A stretch of DNA of 64,000 nt from Aaosphaeria pasadenensis (taxonomy: Eukaryota > Ascomycota > Dothideomycetes > Pleosporales), in NCBI GenBank assembly GCA_022813625.1, contig JAKLMB010000010.1:1-64000 (forward strand), written 5' to 3'. The notes below the pieces were generated by a model that ran no database searches, was not told the origin of the DNA, and saw nothing but the letters and a program-made list of their open reading frames with translations. How positions within the stretch are numbered: the stretch's first letter is position 1; the number at the start of each line of letters is the position of its first letter. Positions 31,637 through 42,849 of the stretch are shown here, in pieces. A program made the translations under genes and the position numbers.

Positions 31637-34600
31637 ATGGACCCGCCGTCCTCACTTCCCGTGCGGACATCTGGAATCCCCCGACCAACCTCAAGGTTGC
31701 CTGTCCTGAACAGATCTTCCACTACCCAGTCGCAACTTCGTCAGCCCACTTCCACGGAGCAGCTTCGCAAGAAGCCTTCTCTGTCTTCCCTTTCAAGACC
31801 GACTACCAGTCAAGCCCAACCACCGCTACAGCTACAGAAGAAACCATCTAGATCCTCCCTCGCTCGTCCTAATCCCCCCGCTACCGTGACAACCAGTCGA
31901 GCGCCTTCATTCACGCCAGCCTCATCCACGTCCACCTACCGAGTATCTTCAACAGCGTCAACTTCCTCAAGACGAGTGTCATCAATTGCAACCTCCAAGC
32001 GACCGACCCTCGGCAATGTCCCGGCCCGATCAGCAAGCACAGCAAGCAGCTCCGGCTTCAGCAAGACTTTCGCTCGGCCCCCGTCACGTCAGACACAAGT
32101 GACTCCGAAGCCTCGAGAATTGGGAGGAAACGGATCTACAAATGATGACGATGTGTTGGGAGATCTGGATGGGTTTCGCTCTGCATCGAGGGCGTCTTCT
32201 CGGGCAGGGTTCCATGAACAGGAGAACGAGGTCTTCTTGGAGAGCGATGCAGAGCCAGCCTCTCCTGTTGTGAATGCCCCTTTGCAGAAGAAATCACGCC
32301 CGTCACTGTCGGAGCGCACAATCGAGAGCTTGTCCATGTTACCCCCCTCATCACCTGCTGCGAGCAAAGGGCGAAGAAGATCAAGTTTCTTCAATTCTGA
32401 AAATCCAATGGGGCCCCCGAGTCGACCTGTGTCTGCACTGGGGGGAAATAGGCGGCCAGGCACCAGCGACGGTACGCCCAGAGCCGTTCCAGCAACACCA
32501 AGGCAAACCGCTATAGGGGCATCAAGAGGCTCTTTGACTGCTCCGGGCAAAAGAAGTGTCAGCGCAGCTGCGCCTTCCAACATGGCTACTCCTAGCAAGG
32601 TGCCCGCAGCGTCGAGAATCTCAACACAATTCAGAACCAAGACACTCGCTCCCACACCAAACTCGCTGAGCACTCCGAGGCCACGTCCGTTGTCGAACAG
32701 CAAGACTATGACTGCTCGCACTCCCAAAACCCGCCCGTCCCTAGGTGGAATATTCGGAGAGGCAGTCTCCCCCCCGGCATCACTAGCTCCTTCGACACCC
32801 TCCACTAGTAGGCAAAGTCTGTTGTCGGTCAAAACACCAGAAACGAGCCGTAGGTTGTCAAATTCGCCAGTTGCCCTCCGTGATGAGACCCTAAAAAGCA
32901 AGGCCTCACGAAAGAGCGAGGGAACAGCAGCAGTGGCAAAGCCTCCTGAGTCTTCTAGAAAAGCCCAGAGTTCGTCCAGTGCATTGCGTGAACAGATTGC
33001 CAAAGCCAAAGAAGAAGCACGACGAGCTCATGTTGCGAAGGAGTTCGGAAATGGGACACCGCCGCGCGAAGTGCCAGCTGTAACCGAAAATGACTATGGA
33101 ATCGAGCCTGATCCTGCAGAAATCGCGGAGTTCGACTTTGGCCTGGACGACCCGTTCAATCAGCATTCAAAGGGCAGTAAGTCATTGCTTCGAAAGCGAA
33201 TAGATGCTGCGCGGGTCGAGGGCCGCCTGAACATCGCTGCGTTAGGTCTGAACGAGATACCAGACGAAGTATTGGGCATGTACAAATACGACCCAAATGA
33301 TAATAGCGTAGCTTGGGGAGAGGTAGTTGATGTCACCACCATCATTGCAGCCGACAACGCCCTAGAGTCACTACCACAAGACATGTTTCCGGATGTCGAC
33401 TTCAATGCCTTAGATGATTCGGACGAAGCTAGCCCTCAATTTGGGGGTGTACAGTCACTAGATGTTCATGGCAATGTTCTGTTACAACTGCCATCTGGTC
33501 TAGGCCGCCTGACCTACCTGTCAAAGCTCAACCTGGTAAGCATCATACGCATTCTTTACAAGAGAATAGCTGCTAACCATATTAGTCGAGGAACAAGCTG
33601 CCAATTGAAGCCATGAACGTCATTTCTCAAATCTCATCCCTGCGTGAGCTTAAGCTTGCCGACAATGAGATGGAGGGTCAGCTCTTGCCCAGCCTGGGAA
33701 ATTTGAGGCTGCTCGAAACTTTGGAGTTGCAGGGAAATAAGCTAACAGCCCTACCTGAAGAGTTGCGTGAGCTTGAAAATCTTCGGAGCCTCAACGTCTC
33801 CCAAAATCGTTTGAAAAGCTTACCAGCAGACTTATTCACATCAGTCCCAATTGTAGAGCTTTTAGCTTCCAAAAATGCCTTCAGTGGACATTTCTTTAAT
33901 GTGGAGTCTGTCCCACATTTGCAATCCCTTCGATTATCGAATAATGCCTTGACTTCGCTATGCGAATCCGGAACTGTTTTACTTCCCACGCTGAAGCACT
34001 TGGACGTTTCGACCAATAGACTATCATCACTTCCTGACATGTCGTCATGGTCAGAGCTGACGACTTTGTTGATGAGCGAGAATAAAGTGACGGCCATACC
34101 TACAGGTTTCACATCTTTACAGCAGTTACGCAATGCCGATTTCACGGGCAATGATATCACCAAATTAGATGAGAAGATTGCGCTTATGAGCGGGTTGGAA
34201 AACCTGACACTATCGGCGAACCCTCTTCGCGAAAGAAAGTTCCTCACGATGAGTGCGGAGGATATCAAACGAGATCTTCTTTCTCGGATTGAGCCAAGCA
34301 CAGATGATGCTGAGATCCTGAATGGTGCTCTCGAATCAGAAGCTGAGGATGCGAATGAGAACGACTGGCAATTGACCCCGTCAGGAACTCTAGATCTTTC
34401 AGCCAAATGCATGACAGAAATCGATGAAGAGGCAGTTCTAAGTTTTGCGGAGACGAATGCGATCCGTCAGCTTTATCTCCAGCAGAATCAATTGACGACA
34501 ATGCCTAATGTCCTTTCTCAATTGACCCATCTCACTCTTCTAGACCTATCGAAGAACAATATTGTCGATCCATGTAGCTCACCTATTAGTTTACCGAAAC

Positions 34601-35034
34601 TACGAGAACTGAGATTTGGTGGGAACAGACTGAAGTCTCTAGACGGCTTGCTAGAAATGGTAACCACACCGGCTCTTCAGAACCTTGATGTCTCCAACAA
34701 TCAGATTGCCGGTCCTCTACCTACACTTCGCTCGACATTTCCTGAGTTGTTGGTGTTCATGGCCTCCGACAATGCGATCACCGATGTATCCGCGGAGTCA
34801 CTGGAAGGGCTGAAGATCGTCAATCTGAGCAACAATTCGATGCCCCGCCTGGAGCCAAGGATTGGCCTACTTGCTGGTACACTCACGAGCTTGGACGTCG
34901 AAGGCAACACTTTCCGAGTTCCGAACTATGCTGTCCTCAAAAAGGGTACGGATGCTGTGCTGGCCTGGTTGAGGGACAAGGTTCCCTCTCCGACTGACGA
35001 GTTCTTTGGTGGCTCCGCTGAGACCAGTTTTTAA
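31637..35034 (+). CDS. Large leucine-rich repeat protein (LRRC40/SHOC2-like)
   Basis: Two exons, 31637-33535 and 33586-35034, give 1115 residues. The first 470 or so are Ser/Thr/Pro/Arg-rich and disordered, with two copies of a KKPS(L/R)SSL(S/A)RP motif near residues 45-80. A coiled-coil basic segment (SALREQIAKAKEEARRAH) leads into an array of typical 22-24-residue LRRs, for example LETLELQGNKLTALPEEL, LRSLNVSQNRLKSLP and LKHLDVSTNRLSSLP. A gap with AEDANENDWQ lies inside the array. The intron falls exactly inside an LRR (LSKLNL/SRNKLP). It probably acts as a scaffold. The C-terminal AVLAWLRDKVP resembles the end of LRRC40-type proteins. Confidence 0.85.
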
Positions 35035-36922
35035 ACTTGTTTTAATTGTCTTCGATTCTTTGTACACTTCTTTTTCTACCCTGCACCTCTAGAGCCGGCT
35101 ACAACACGATAGAATGCTGTTGATTTGTCGTCGGGAGTGCTTGTTTTAAGATATTGGGTATTAGACTTCAATGCGGTCTACTAATACTTGCCTGTACATC
35201 TACTGCGGCAGTTGGGTACTGCCGAATTAATCATGACTATTCTAACTTTTGTCGTTTCACCAATGACTTCAGGCTTACACACTATTGAGGATAAACATGT
35301 GCTTTAATAGATGCCCATCCACACTACGTTCGTCGATCAATGTTGTCGATGGGTCTTGCGTGTAGAGTTATTCCGTGACTGCAAGCAAATGCATGCCAAC
35401 ATTTTTCGAGTGTTTATACTGTTGGGGACTATTGACGAAGAGCCAGCCACAGATCCTACCTTCGTGAAAGATCACGACCGAGGTCACATATTGATTATCC
35501 AGCATCGTAATCCCAGCTGAGATTTTGAAACCAATCCTGAGGCATTTGGGTGTGCCATTTGTATCAATCGCTAAGCGTCTTGAATCTACGGAGTACACAA
35601 TGTTGGGTCCACCACGTGTACGCAGTAGAAGTATGATAGTTGCCAGGATCTCAAGTGGCACAATGTTACCAACGGGCTGCTGCACGACTGGTCGTGAGTT
35701 CCCAGTATCCTGGTTTCAGCCGCTCGGCACTCACCTTTTCTTGCTTTTTCGTGGAATACCACCGCCCTTGGCATAGTTATTCAGACCCTTGCACGAGATA
35801 GATGTGACTGTCTCAAGGATTCGGTCGGGTAGATGCCGAAGCCTTCCATTTGACAAAGAAAAGCATCGAAAGTTCCGAATAAAGTGTTTCTTTGATAGGA
35901 ACAGATATTAGCTGTGCAGGCTGTTGAAAAGGTGGCTCACTATCCCTATCGTTGCCGTTCCCTTCCAGCGCTCCTGGGCAGACATGGATAAGAGATATAC
36001 AATTTTTTTTACCTGAATCTCAAAGGCCTGGAAGTGCTTGAAGACCGAGACAAAACATGTGATGGTGTTTTGTGGCAGAGTATTCGCCTGATCTTGCCGT
36101 TCCAATTCACGATACGGATTCGCCAGGCTGTCGCTTACAATAGAGCGAATAGCATATCCACATTGCAATCCCAAGCCTTCACACTGCTCTTCTGTTCCCC
36201 CAAATTTCCGAATCTTCCCAATTGTATCCGCTCGAACTTACTCCACGAGGTAACAAGACTCCGCTCGGGCCCCACAGTGTCCCCCAGACGATGTGCAAGT
36301 AAATACCAAACGCCACCAAATCCTTCTAATCATATCAAAAAGCTGTCACAAGAGGCGGCTGCCGTGTGCTTCGATGGCTGCGCCATGATTTCTCTCAGCC
36401 CTCCATTCAACCAACGACATGCTCTTCCACGATCAGGGCACCTCGGTCCAGCACATCGACTCGTGAAATCACCCCCCTTACCTTGCAAAGTATGAGACGC
36501 CAATAACAGTGCGTAGCGATCTAGCTTTCCGTTTGTGAGGACGAGTGGTTGGCGAAATGCGGGGGAGGGCCATGATGCACGATGGACATTACACTCGAGC
36601 CAATCACCACCACTGCAAACACGGTCTGCCAAGTCTTTGACGGTCTTGGACCCTAGGCATGTCTACGAAATAAGGCATAGGGGATGACAGGGGGGAGGCG
36701 ATTGAGAGTATTCTTTTGTTGCTCTGCTGGTAAAGTATTTGTCGTTGAAGGTTGGTATAAAGCACCGAGATGGGAAGGTTTCTCTGGAAAAGATCACCTT
36801 GCAGTTGCTGGGTTCGATTGTCTCGACTGCCCATACATAGCCTTGGGACTTGAACGTCAGCAATCATCTATCTTTTGAACCAATCTTGACAGTTAATTCT
36901 TTCATTGCCACCAAGGTTTACT
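35035..36922. other. 1.9 kb gene-poor region
   Basis: Several open frames exist on the minus strand (35368-35685, 35586-35774, 35908-36174). One piece, GLNNYAKGGGIPRKSKK near 35735-35790, is followed by a GTGAGT donor-like site. I cannot assemble a credible gene or name a family. It could hold a decayed or unusual small gene. Confidence 0.4.
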
Positions 36923-38903
36923 ATGGCTCACCATCAAGAGGATATCACCTTGGGCGAGAAGGCTGGCGCTATAGAGGTTGAAAAGGTCGCGGCCCTGGAT
37001 GTCAGAAACAATAATGCATCTGAAGCTTCCGTCGACCTTGATGAAAGTCAGTTGAAGGTGTTGAAGAAAGCAACGTAAGCTATATTTTACTGTTAATTTT
37101 CAATCACAATCTAATCGACTATTAGGCGAAAGACAGACTACCGACTTGTTCCAATCCTAGGCGGTACGTTCAACCCTTCACAGCTGACGTTCCATATACT
37201 CATCTAGTACATAGCATGCTACGCCATCAGTGCCATAGATCGAATCAACGTAAGCACCCTAAAACAATACATTCTCCCGAATCGTACAATACTATGGGAC
37301 TGACTGTTTTGTACAGATCTCAGCTGCCCGAATCGCCGGCATGGACAAAGAGCTGCATTTCGAAGAAGGATCCCGCTACTCGATAGCGCTACTCGTCTTC
37401 TTCATCACCTACTTCATCTTCGAGATCCCTAGCAACGTTGTTTTGCGTAAAGTGGGAGCTGCGAATTGGCTTTCATTTCTCTGCTTTGCGTGGGGTGTGG
37501 TGATTCTTGGAGCGGGGTTTGCAAAGAAATGGACTGTACGTATACAATCTTCCAGTTGTTGGTTGTGATTGAGGCTGAAGTATGACAGGATATTGTTGTA
37601 TGCCGCCTACTACTCGGTCTCTTTGAGGCTGGGTTTTTTCCCGGATCGGTGTACCTTATCTCTTGCTGGTACACCCGATATGAGGTCCAAAAGCGGTCCG
37701 TAAACTTTTCGCCCCTGTTCTGACATTTGAAGTCTGATTGTGTTCAGCTTAGCTACTTTCTATGCTATCAACATCTTTGCCAATGGCTTTGGTAGCATTC
37801 TTGCATATGGAATCATGCAACTGAATGGAAAGGCCGGATATCTTGGCTGGCGCTGTAAGTCTGAGGCCTGGCAAGCTCGACTGTATGCTTCGTAAAGCAT
37901 TTCACTAAATACTTCACCTAGGGATCTTCATCATTAACGGTCTTATGACCGTCTTCCTTGCTCTTTTAGGTCGTCTTTTGATCGTTGATTTCCCAGACAA
38001 AGTGCACAGATCTCGAAAGCCGTTCCTAAAGCCCGAGGAAGTCAGAGCTATCCAGGACAAGCTGGAGAGAGACAGGAGTGACAGCGAGTTCGACGAGTTG
38101 ACCATGAAGAAGTTCCTCGGCGCATGTGCGAGATGGGAACTCTGGTTCTTGTAAGCAGCTACCTCCACCCTTTAATCGCGTATAAACATGCGATGTAACT
38201 CTGACAAACATAGCGGGCTCCAATTCTTTGCCGTCACGACCATCGTCTACGCACTCGCCTTCTTTATCCCAATCATCCTTCAAGGCATGGGCTACGATGT
38301 CAAGATGGTCTTCCTCTTGTGCGCCCCTCCCGCCGTTGCCGCTGTTCCTTGGGTAATATTCTGTTCCTGGGCAGCTGATAAGACGCGCCTCCGGGGTCCT
38401 TGGATCATCCTCCAAGCCGTTATCGGCATCATCGGCCTCATGATCGTTGCGTACGCGAAGAATAACGGCGCCAGGTACTTTGGCATTTTCGTCGGGCTCG
38501 CGGGCGCGAATTCAAATATCCCCACCGCGTTAGCATGGCAGGCGAATAATATTCGTGGGCAGAGCCTTCGAATGTAAGACACCCTCTCCTTTTCCATGAC
38601 CTTTCTTACTCTCACCACTGCCTCAAACACAACACGCACTAGACATTGTAATAACTCGAACTCAGGGTTGCATCTGGCCTCCAAGTCGCTTTCGGTGCTA
38701 TTGGAGGTATCTATGCCTCGACTGTCTTCATGGAGAAAGAGGCTCCGACATACATCTCCGGCCTCTGGGCCGTCACTGGCGCCCAGCTGTACATCATCGT
38801 CTCGAGCTTAGGGATCTTATGGTTCTACAAGAGGCAAAACAAGAGGGCAGATCAGGGCGAGATCATCATTGAAGGGCTGGAGGGGTTCAGATATACTTAT
38901 TAG
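36923..38903 (+). CDS. MFS anion:cation symporter (Dal5/Tna1-type permease)
   Basis: Nine exons are read: 36923-37074, 37126-37163, 37215-37249, 37317-37535, 37589-37695, 37748-37854, 37922-38150, 38214-38573 and 38666-38903. They give 494 residues with twelve predicted membrane helices. Each junction restores frame and family sequence, such as YAISAIDRIN/ISAARIAGMDKEL, then RKVGAANWLSFLCFAWG, CRLLLGLFEAGFFPG and SCWYTRYEVQKR/LATFYAINIF. The family imports allantoate, nicotinate, pantothenate and related carboxylates across the plasma membrane; the substrate here is unknown. The second half reads GLQFFAVTTIVYALAFFIP and YISGLWAVTGAQLYIIVS. The number of introns is the highest in the window. 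Confidence 0.88.
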
Positions 38904-39896
38904 GATTTGGGTGAAACGGGAATGTGGGCATTGGCTTGCATACATGATAGTGATTTTACGAGGTATGATGAGTGTTGTAACTGGTACCGCTGCTATCATT
39001 TAATTGCAAAAATGCTTGTGGATAAAAAGTGACATTCGATAATGCAAATAACGTTGGTATCCAGCGCTCCCCCAGTTCTACGGAACACTTCCCCATTTTT
39101 GTCTTGCCACCCTCCACACAATTCCAACTACATCCTCCTCACGGCCTGCCTATTCCAACATAAACTAGATCTGAATAAGTTTGCGGAGCCTGAAATCCAA
39201 GACCGTACGCGTTTACACTTTTGTACCCCACGTCTTGGAAGCGCCAGGGGTCATGGCATATTTCGGTACGAACCGGTAACGGTGTGACCTTTTCATTCGT
39301 CAGACCAAAGTGAGATCCTGCAGACGAATTTGTCGGATAAGCAGGAGTGAGAGCGTGAGGGGATTGAAGTAGCCGTTAAGGCCTAAGGGTCATGAGGAAG
39401 ATGAGTATAGAGGGTACCTCTAGAAGGAGGCATTGATAGTACTCAAACGACCATTAAAGACAGAGCCATACTTGAAAGTCTAAGATTTTCCGTGATTCTT
39501 TGAAAAATTTATCATGAATAGTGTAAACGAGCCCTGTCAGAATGAAGACAGAGGAAACTCGTTATTTGAAATGCATTCCACCTAAAGAACCAAAGAAGAG
39601 CAGGCAGAATCCAGAAAAGTGTTTTTAAGAAAGCAACAACACAAAAAGGTCTAGGGCAAAGTATTAGAAGGCCTGGTTCGCGTAGGAGTTTGCTTAACGA
39701 GCATATGATAAGTTAGTATTCCCTGACACCAGTAGATTGAGTGAGGTGGTCGCCATTTACTCGAAGTGTTATAGAGACGTAAAAACAATTGTACTTCCAA
39801 ATGAACTATGCCACTTGGCAGTTGTCTAACTGGAATTGTTCGAGGGTTTTACTATACATGTATGACATTGACTGTTCGCAACGTCCTGGCTAAAGT
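38904..39896. other. Convergent spacer of 1 kb
   Basis: This lies between the permease stop and the sam50 stop. Only short frames are present; nothing is recognised. Confidence 0.5.
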
Positions 39897-41591
39897 CTAC
39901 AAGAACTCAACCCCTACACCAAAGCTCAGGCCCTTCCTGCCAGCCTCTGCAGCCCGAATGACAAGAGGCAGAGAAAAATTGACCTCGAATCGTGCGATCG
40001 GATGAGCATAAACGAGACCGAAACCTGCGGCGCAGCTGGGGAGGTCTTCCTTCAAAGCGTTGAATGTTCGCTTGAGGTTGTTGGTAACGTCAGCCTTGGA
40101 CATTTGTCCCTCCTTGTCCTTGCCTCTGAGAGAAAGCAAACGACCGCCGTTGATGAAAGCCTGTAGTCGTAGAGGAGTCTCCTTGCCGACCTTAGGAATA
40201 GGGAACAGGAGGCTGGCTCCTCCAGCTGCGTACACATCACCACCCACGGCGTCCGCGCCATCGTGAGGACCGAGACCGGCAAGTCTGAACCCGCGCACAT
40301 CGGTGGGCCCTCCGAGAGTGAAACGGTCGTTGATTCGTGTTGGCTGAGGGTTCTTGGTACCAGGGAGTGCGAGAGGGTAGATGAGGCCTCCCCGAAGACC
40401 GGCGGTCAAAGTAATGCCTGTGTCGCCGAAGGGAAGTGCAACCTGAGATTCGGCCTCTGTCTTGAAGAAAGCAGCGTCGCCCTTCAGTGGTCCCCAACCG
40501 GCCAGTTCGGAAACGGTCTTCAGAACATATCCATTGCTAGGGAGAAGGGGATAGTCGCGTTTGTCGTTGATCCAAGTATGTGTAAGGCTCGATTTGAAAG
40601 AGTCGCCGGCGTCAGCTCGCACCGTTGGTGAAGCATTCTCTGCAAGTCCGGTAATCTGTCGCCAGATTCCCGAGTAACCGAACTCGTGTTTCTGTCCCCC
40701 AAGTGTTCTGTACATCAATTTGGTTGTACCGCCCTTCAATGCCTCCTCGTGACTCGCCCAGCTCTTCAATGTTGAGCTTGCGAATCCATTGACCTGGAAT
40801 TTAAAATCAGGATTGCTTGCAATTGGCGTATTGAAAGCAAGCGAGTAGGCGGAGCGTGTCCGTGTGCCCAAGGATGCGTTCGCATTCAGGGTTTCGGCGC
40901 CTCCAAAGAGATTGCGAAGTTCTGCATTGACATATGCATCGCCCTCGGAAGAGCCAACCTCTGTACCAGTCTTGATCGTGTAGTTGCCGCGCTCCGTGGC
41001 CGAGATGTAGACATCGATATCAGTGGGTGATGTGGATGGATTTGCTGGGTCCGGTCTGTCGATCCAGATCGAAATTGGTTCCTTGAAGATGTCTGCTCTC
41101 AATTAGACGAGCATATCCCAAAAATACATCCCAGTTGATAAAGCTCACCAAAGCGCTTCAGCTTGCCATATACGTTTCCAATCTCATTAAGAGCTTCCTG
41201 CAAGGTGTACGCTTCCTCACGATTGGCACTCAGGAGAGGCTCAACAACACCCTCGAGAAAACTGCGTCTCGTACGATTGGCATGAAGGATGCGGACGGAG
41301 GAGATGGTTGTTGGAAGGGTGCTATTATCCGTAACCTGCATTAGATGTTACTCAATTGCTTTGAGAAATGCATTCCGAATGCTGTAAACTCATACCAGCT
41401 CCTCTGTTCGATGCTGTGCTCTTTGTTGCGCTGCGTATAGCCGCGCATTGAGTTCGTCCTCTTGTCGTTTATATTCCGCAGGGTCTATCTTGTACCTCAG
41501 CTTTTCGAAGACCTAGAAGACTGGTGATTAATCCAAGCAACGATACCGGTTAGGAATTGACACATACATCGTCTTCTATTGGTGAAGCCAT
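39897..41591 (-). CDS. sam50: Sorting and assembly machinery subunit Sam50 (Omp85 family)
   Basis: Sam50 (Tob55) is the barrel that inserts beta-barrel proteins into the mitochondrial outer membrane. Four exons, 41591-41568, 41512-41396, 41335-41149 and 41092-39897, give 507 residues. The 8-codon first exon encodes MASPIEDD. A single POTRA-like region follows (SSVRILHANRTRRSFLEGVVEPLL, then YTLQEALNEIGNVYGKLKRF). The 16-strand barrel domain has the Omp85 loop-6 motif in RFTLGGPTDVRGFRLAGLGP and ends in LSFGVGVEFL. No presequence is visible, as expected. Divergent from ubc6. Confidence 0.93.
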
Positions 41592-42009
41592 TGGGCTTGT
41601 TGATGTCGTTCGGAAGCTCTATGTACTCTTGGCGCGAAACCTTGAAGATCTGCCATCCAACGCGCTAACCCGCTTTCGGATCCGTTCCATGCACTTCCAT
41701 TCAGTTGCTTGAAAGTCAAACACCTTTCAACAACTCTTCCTGATTTATCTCCTTCTCTTCTCGCCGACCGGCATTCGCCCTTTCTATTCTGCTCCTGTAT
41801 AGATACGCTGATAAAAATACGACACTCACTCGTACGGCACTTGGCCCGGACCCCGGAACTCTTCATTCATATCTCGTCCAACAGTGCAACTCTCATTATC
41901 CAAAAACCGACATACGTATATAGACATCCACTCGCCTCCTTCCCCGAGACGTCGCTTCACCACCTTCACCACCCTCTCAGGACTACCCTTCCTGGATCTA
42001 TAACCAGCC
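41592..42009. promoter_or_regulatory. Shared sam50 / ubc6 promoter
   Basis: 418 bp separate the start codons of two divergent genes, both encoding membrane-quality or biogenesis factors. It is CT-rich toward ubc6. No specific site is recognised. Confidence 0.55.
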
Positions 42010-42849
42010 ATGGCGACTCCAGCAGCAACAAAGCGCCTCACAAAGGAATACGCTGCAATCTCCAAATCGCCACCGCCCTATATCATCGCGCACCCTTCCG
42101 AAAAGAACATCCTCGAATGGCACTACATCCTCACCGGCCCGCCGGACACACCGTACGAAGGCGGACAGTACTGGGGTACGCTCATGTTCCCCCCCGACTA
42201 CCCCTTCGCTCCCCCCGCAATCCGCATGCACACCCCATCCGGCCGCTTCCAACCGAGTACACGGCTATGCCTAAGCATCTCCGATTTCCACCCCAAGAGC
42301 TTCAACCCGGCATGGGAGGTCAGCACTATCCTAACCGGACTACTCAGTTTCATGACGAGCGAGGAGATGACAACGGGGAGTGTTAGGGCAAGCGAGCAGG
42401 AGAGAAAGTTGTTCGCTCAGCGGACCAGATGGTGGAATAGCACAGGCGGAGGCTCGAAGCAATCAATTCAGCAGCAAGGAAACTCAAACAGCAAAGGGTT
42501 CGGCGCTATCAAAGCCGGCGATGGTGGCGCAAAGTTCAGACTAGAGTGGCCGGAGCTCGACGAAGAGAACCTCAAGTGGATGAAGGAGAAGAGGATAAAT
42601 CCACAGACCGGGCTCACGATGCCGGTGACTCCACAGCCGCACTGTTCAGCCGAAGCCGCTGGACTGGTGCGTCGACCGAACGGGAGTGGTAATCGTGTTG
42701 GCGCTGTGGTCCAGGATGGACTGGTTGTTAGGGATGCTGGACAGAGCTGGGTGAGCAGGAACAAGTGGCGACTCGTCTTCGGTGCTCTCTTCTCGTACAT
42801 TCTCGTCGCGAGAATGTTGGGCGATGGCGCATTGCAGAGCTCCGCCTAG
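42010..42849 (+). CDS. ubc6: Tail-anchored ubiquitin-conjugating enzyme Ubc6
   Basis: Ubc6 (UBE2J type) works with Doa10-type ligases in ER-associated degradation. The single-exon product has 279 residues. The UBC fold spans about 5-140, with the class motif HTPSGRFQPSTRLCLSISDF and catalytic Cys87. The active-site surrounding TRLCLSISDFHP replaces the HPN motif of other E2s, as is normal in this class. A variable linker leads to a C-terminal membrane anchor, WRLVFGALFSYILVARML. A typical length for filamentous fungi. Confidence 0.95.
   Translation: MATPAATKRLTKEYAAISKSPPPYIIAHPSEKNILEWHYILTGPPDTPYEGGQYWGTLMFPPDYPFAPPAIRMHTPSGRFQPSTRLCLSISDFHPKSFNPAWEVSTILTGLLSFMTSEEMTTGSVRASEQERKLFAQRTRWWNSTGGGSKQSIQQQGNSNSKGFGAIKAGDGGAKFRLEWPELDEENLKWMKEKRINPQTGLTMPVTPQPHCSAEAAGLVRRPNGSGNRVGAVVQDGLVVRDAGQSWVSRNKWRLVFGALFSYILVARMLGDGALQSSA

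Noticed and set aside
32089..33009. A 306-codon frame antisense to the LRR gene
   Set aside because: It lies within the Ser/Pro-rich coding exon on the opposite strand and shows no domain; it is a shadow frame.
33678..34412. A 244-codon frame antisense to the LRR repeats
   Set aside because: The Ser/Phe/Leu-rich pattern mirrors the LRR codons; no start context or homology.
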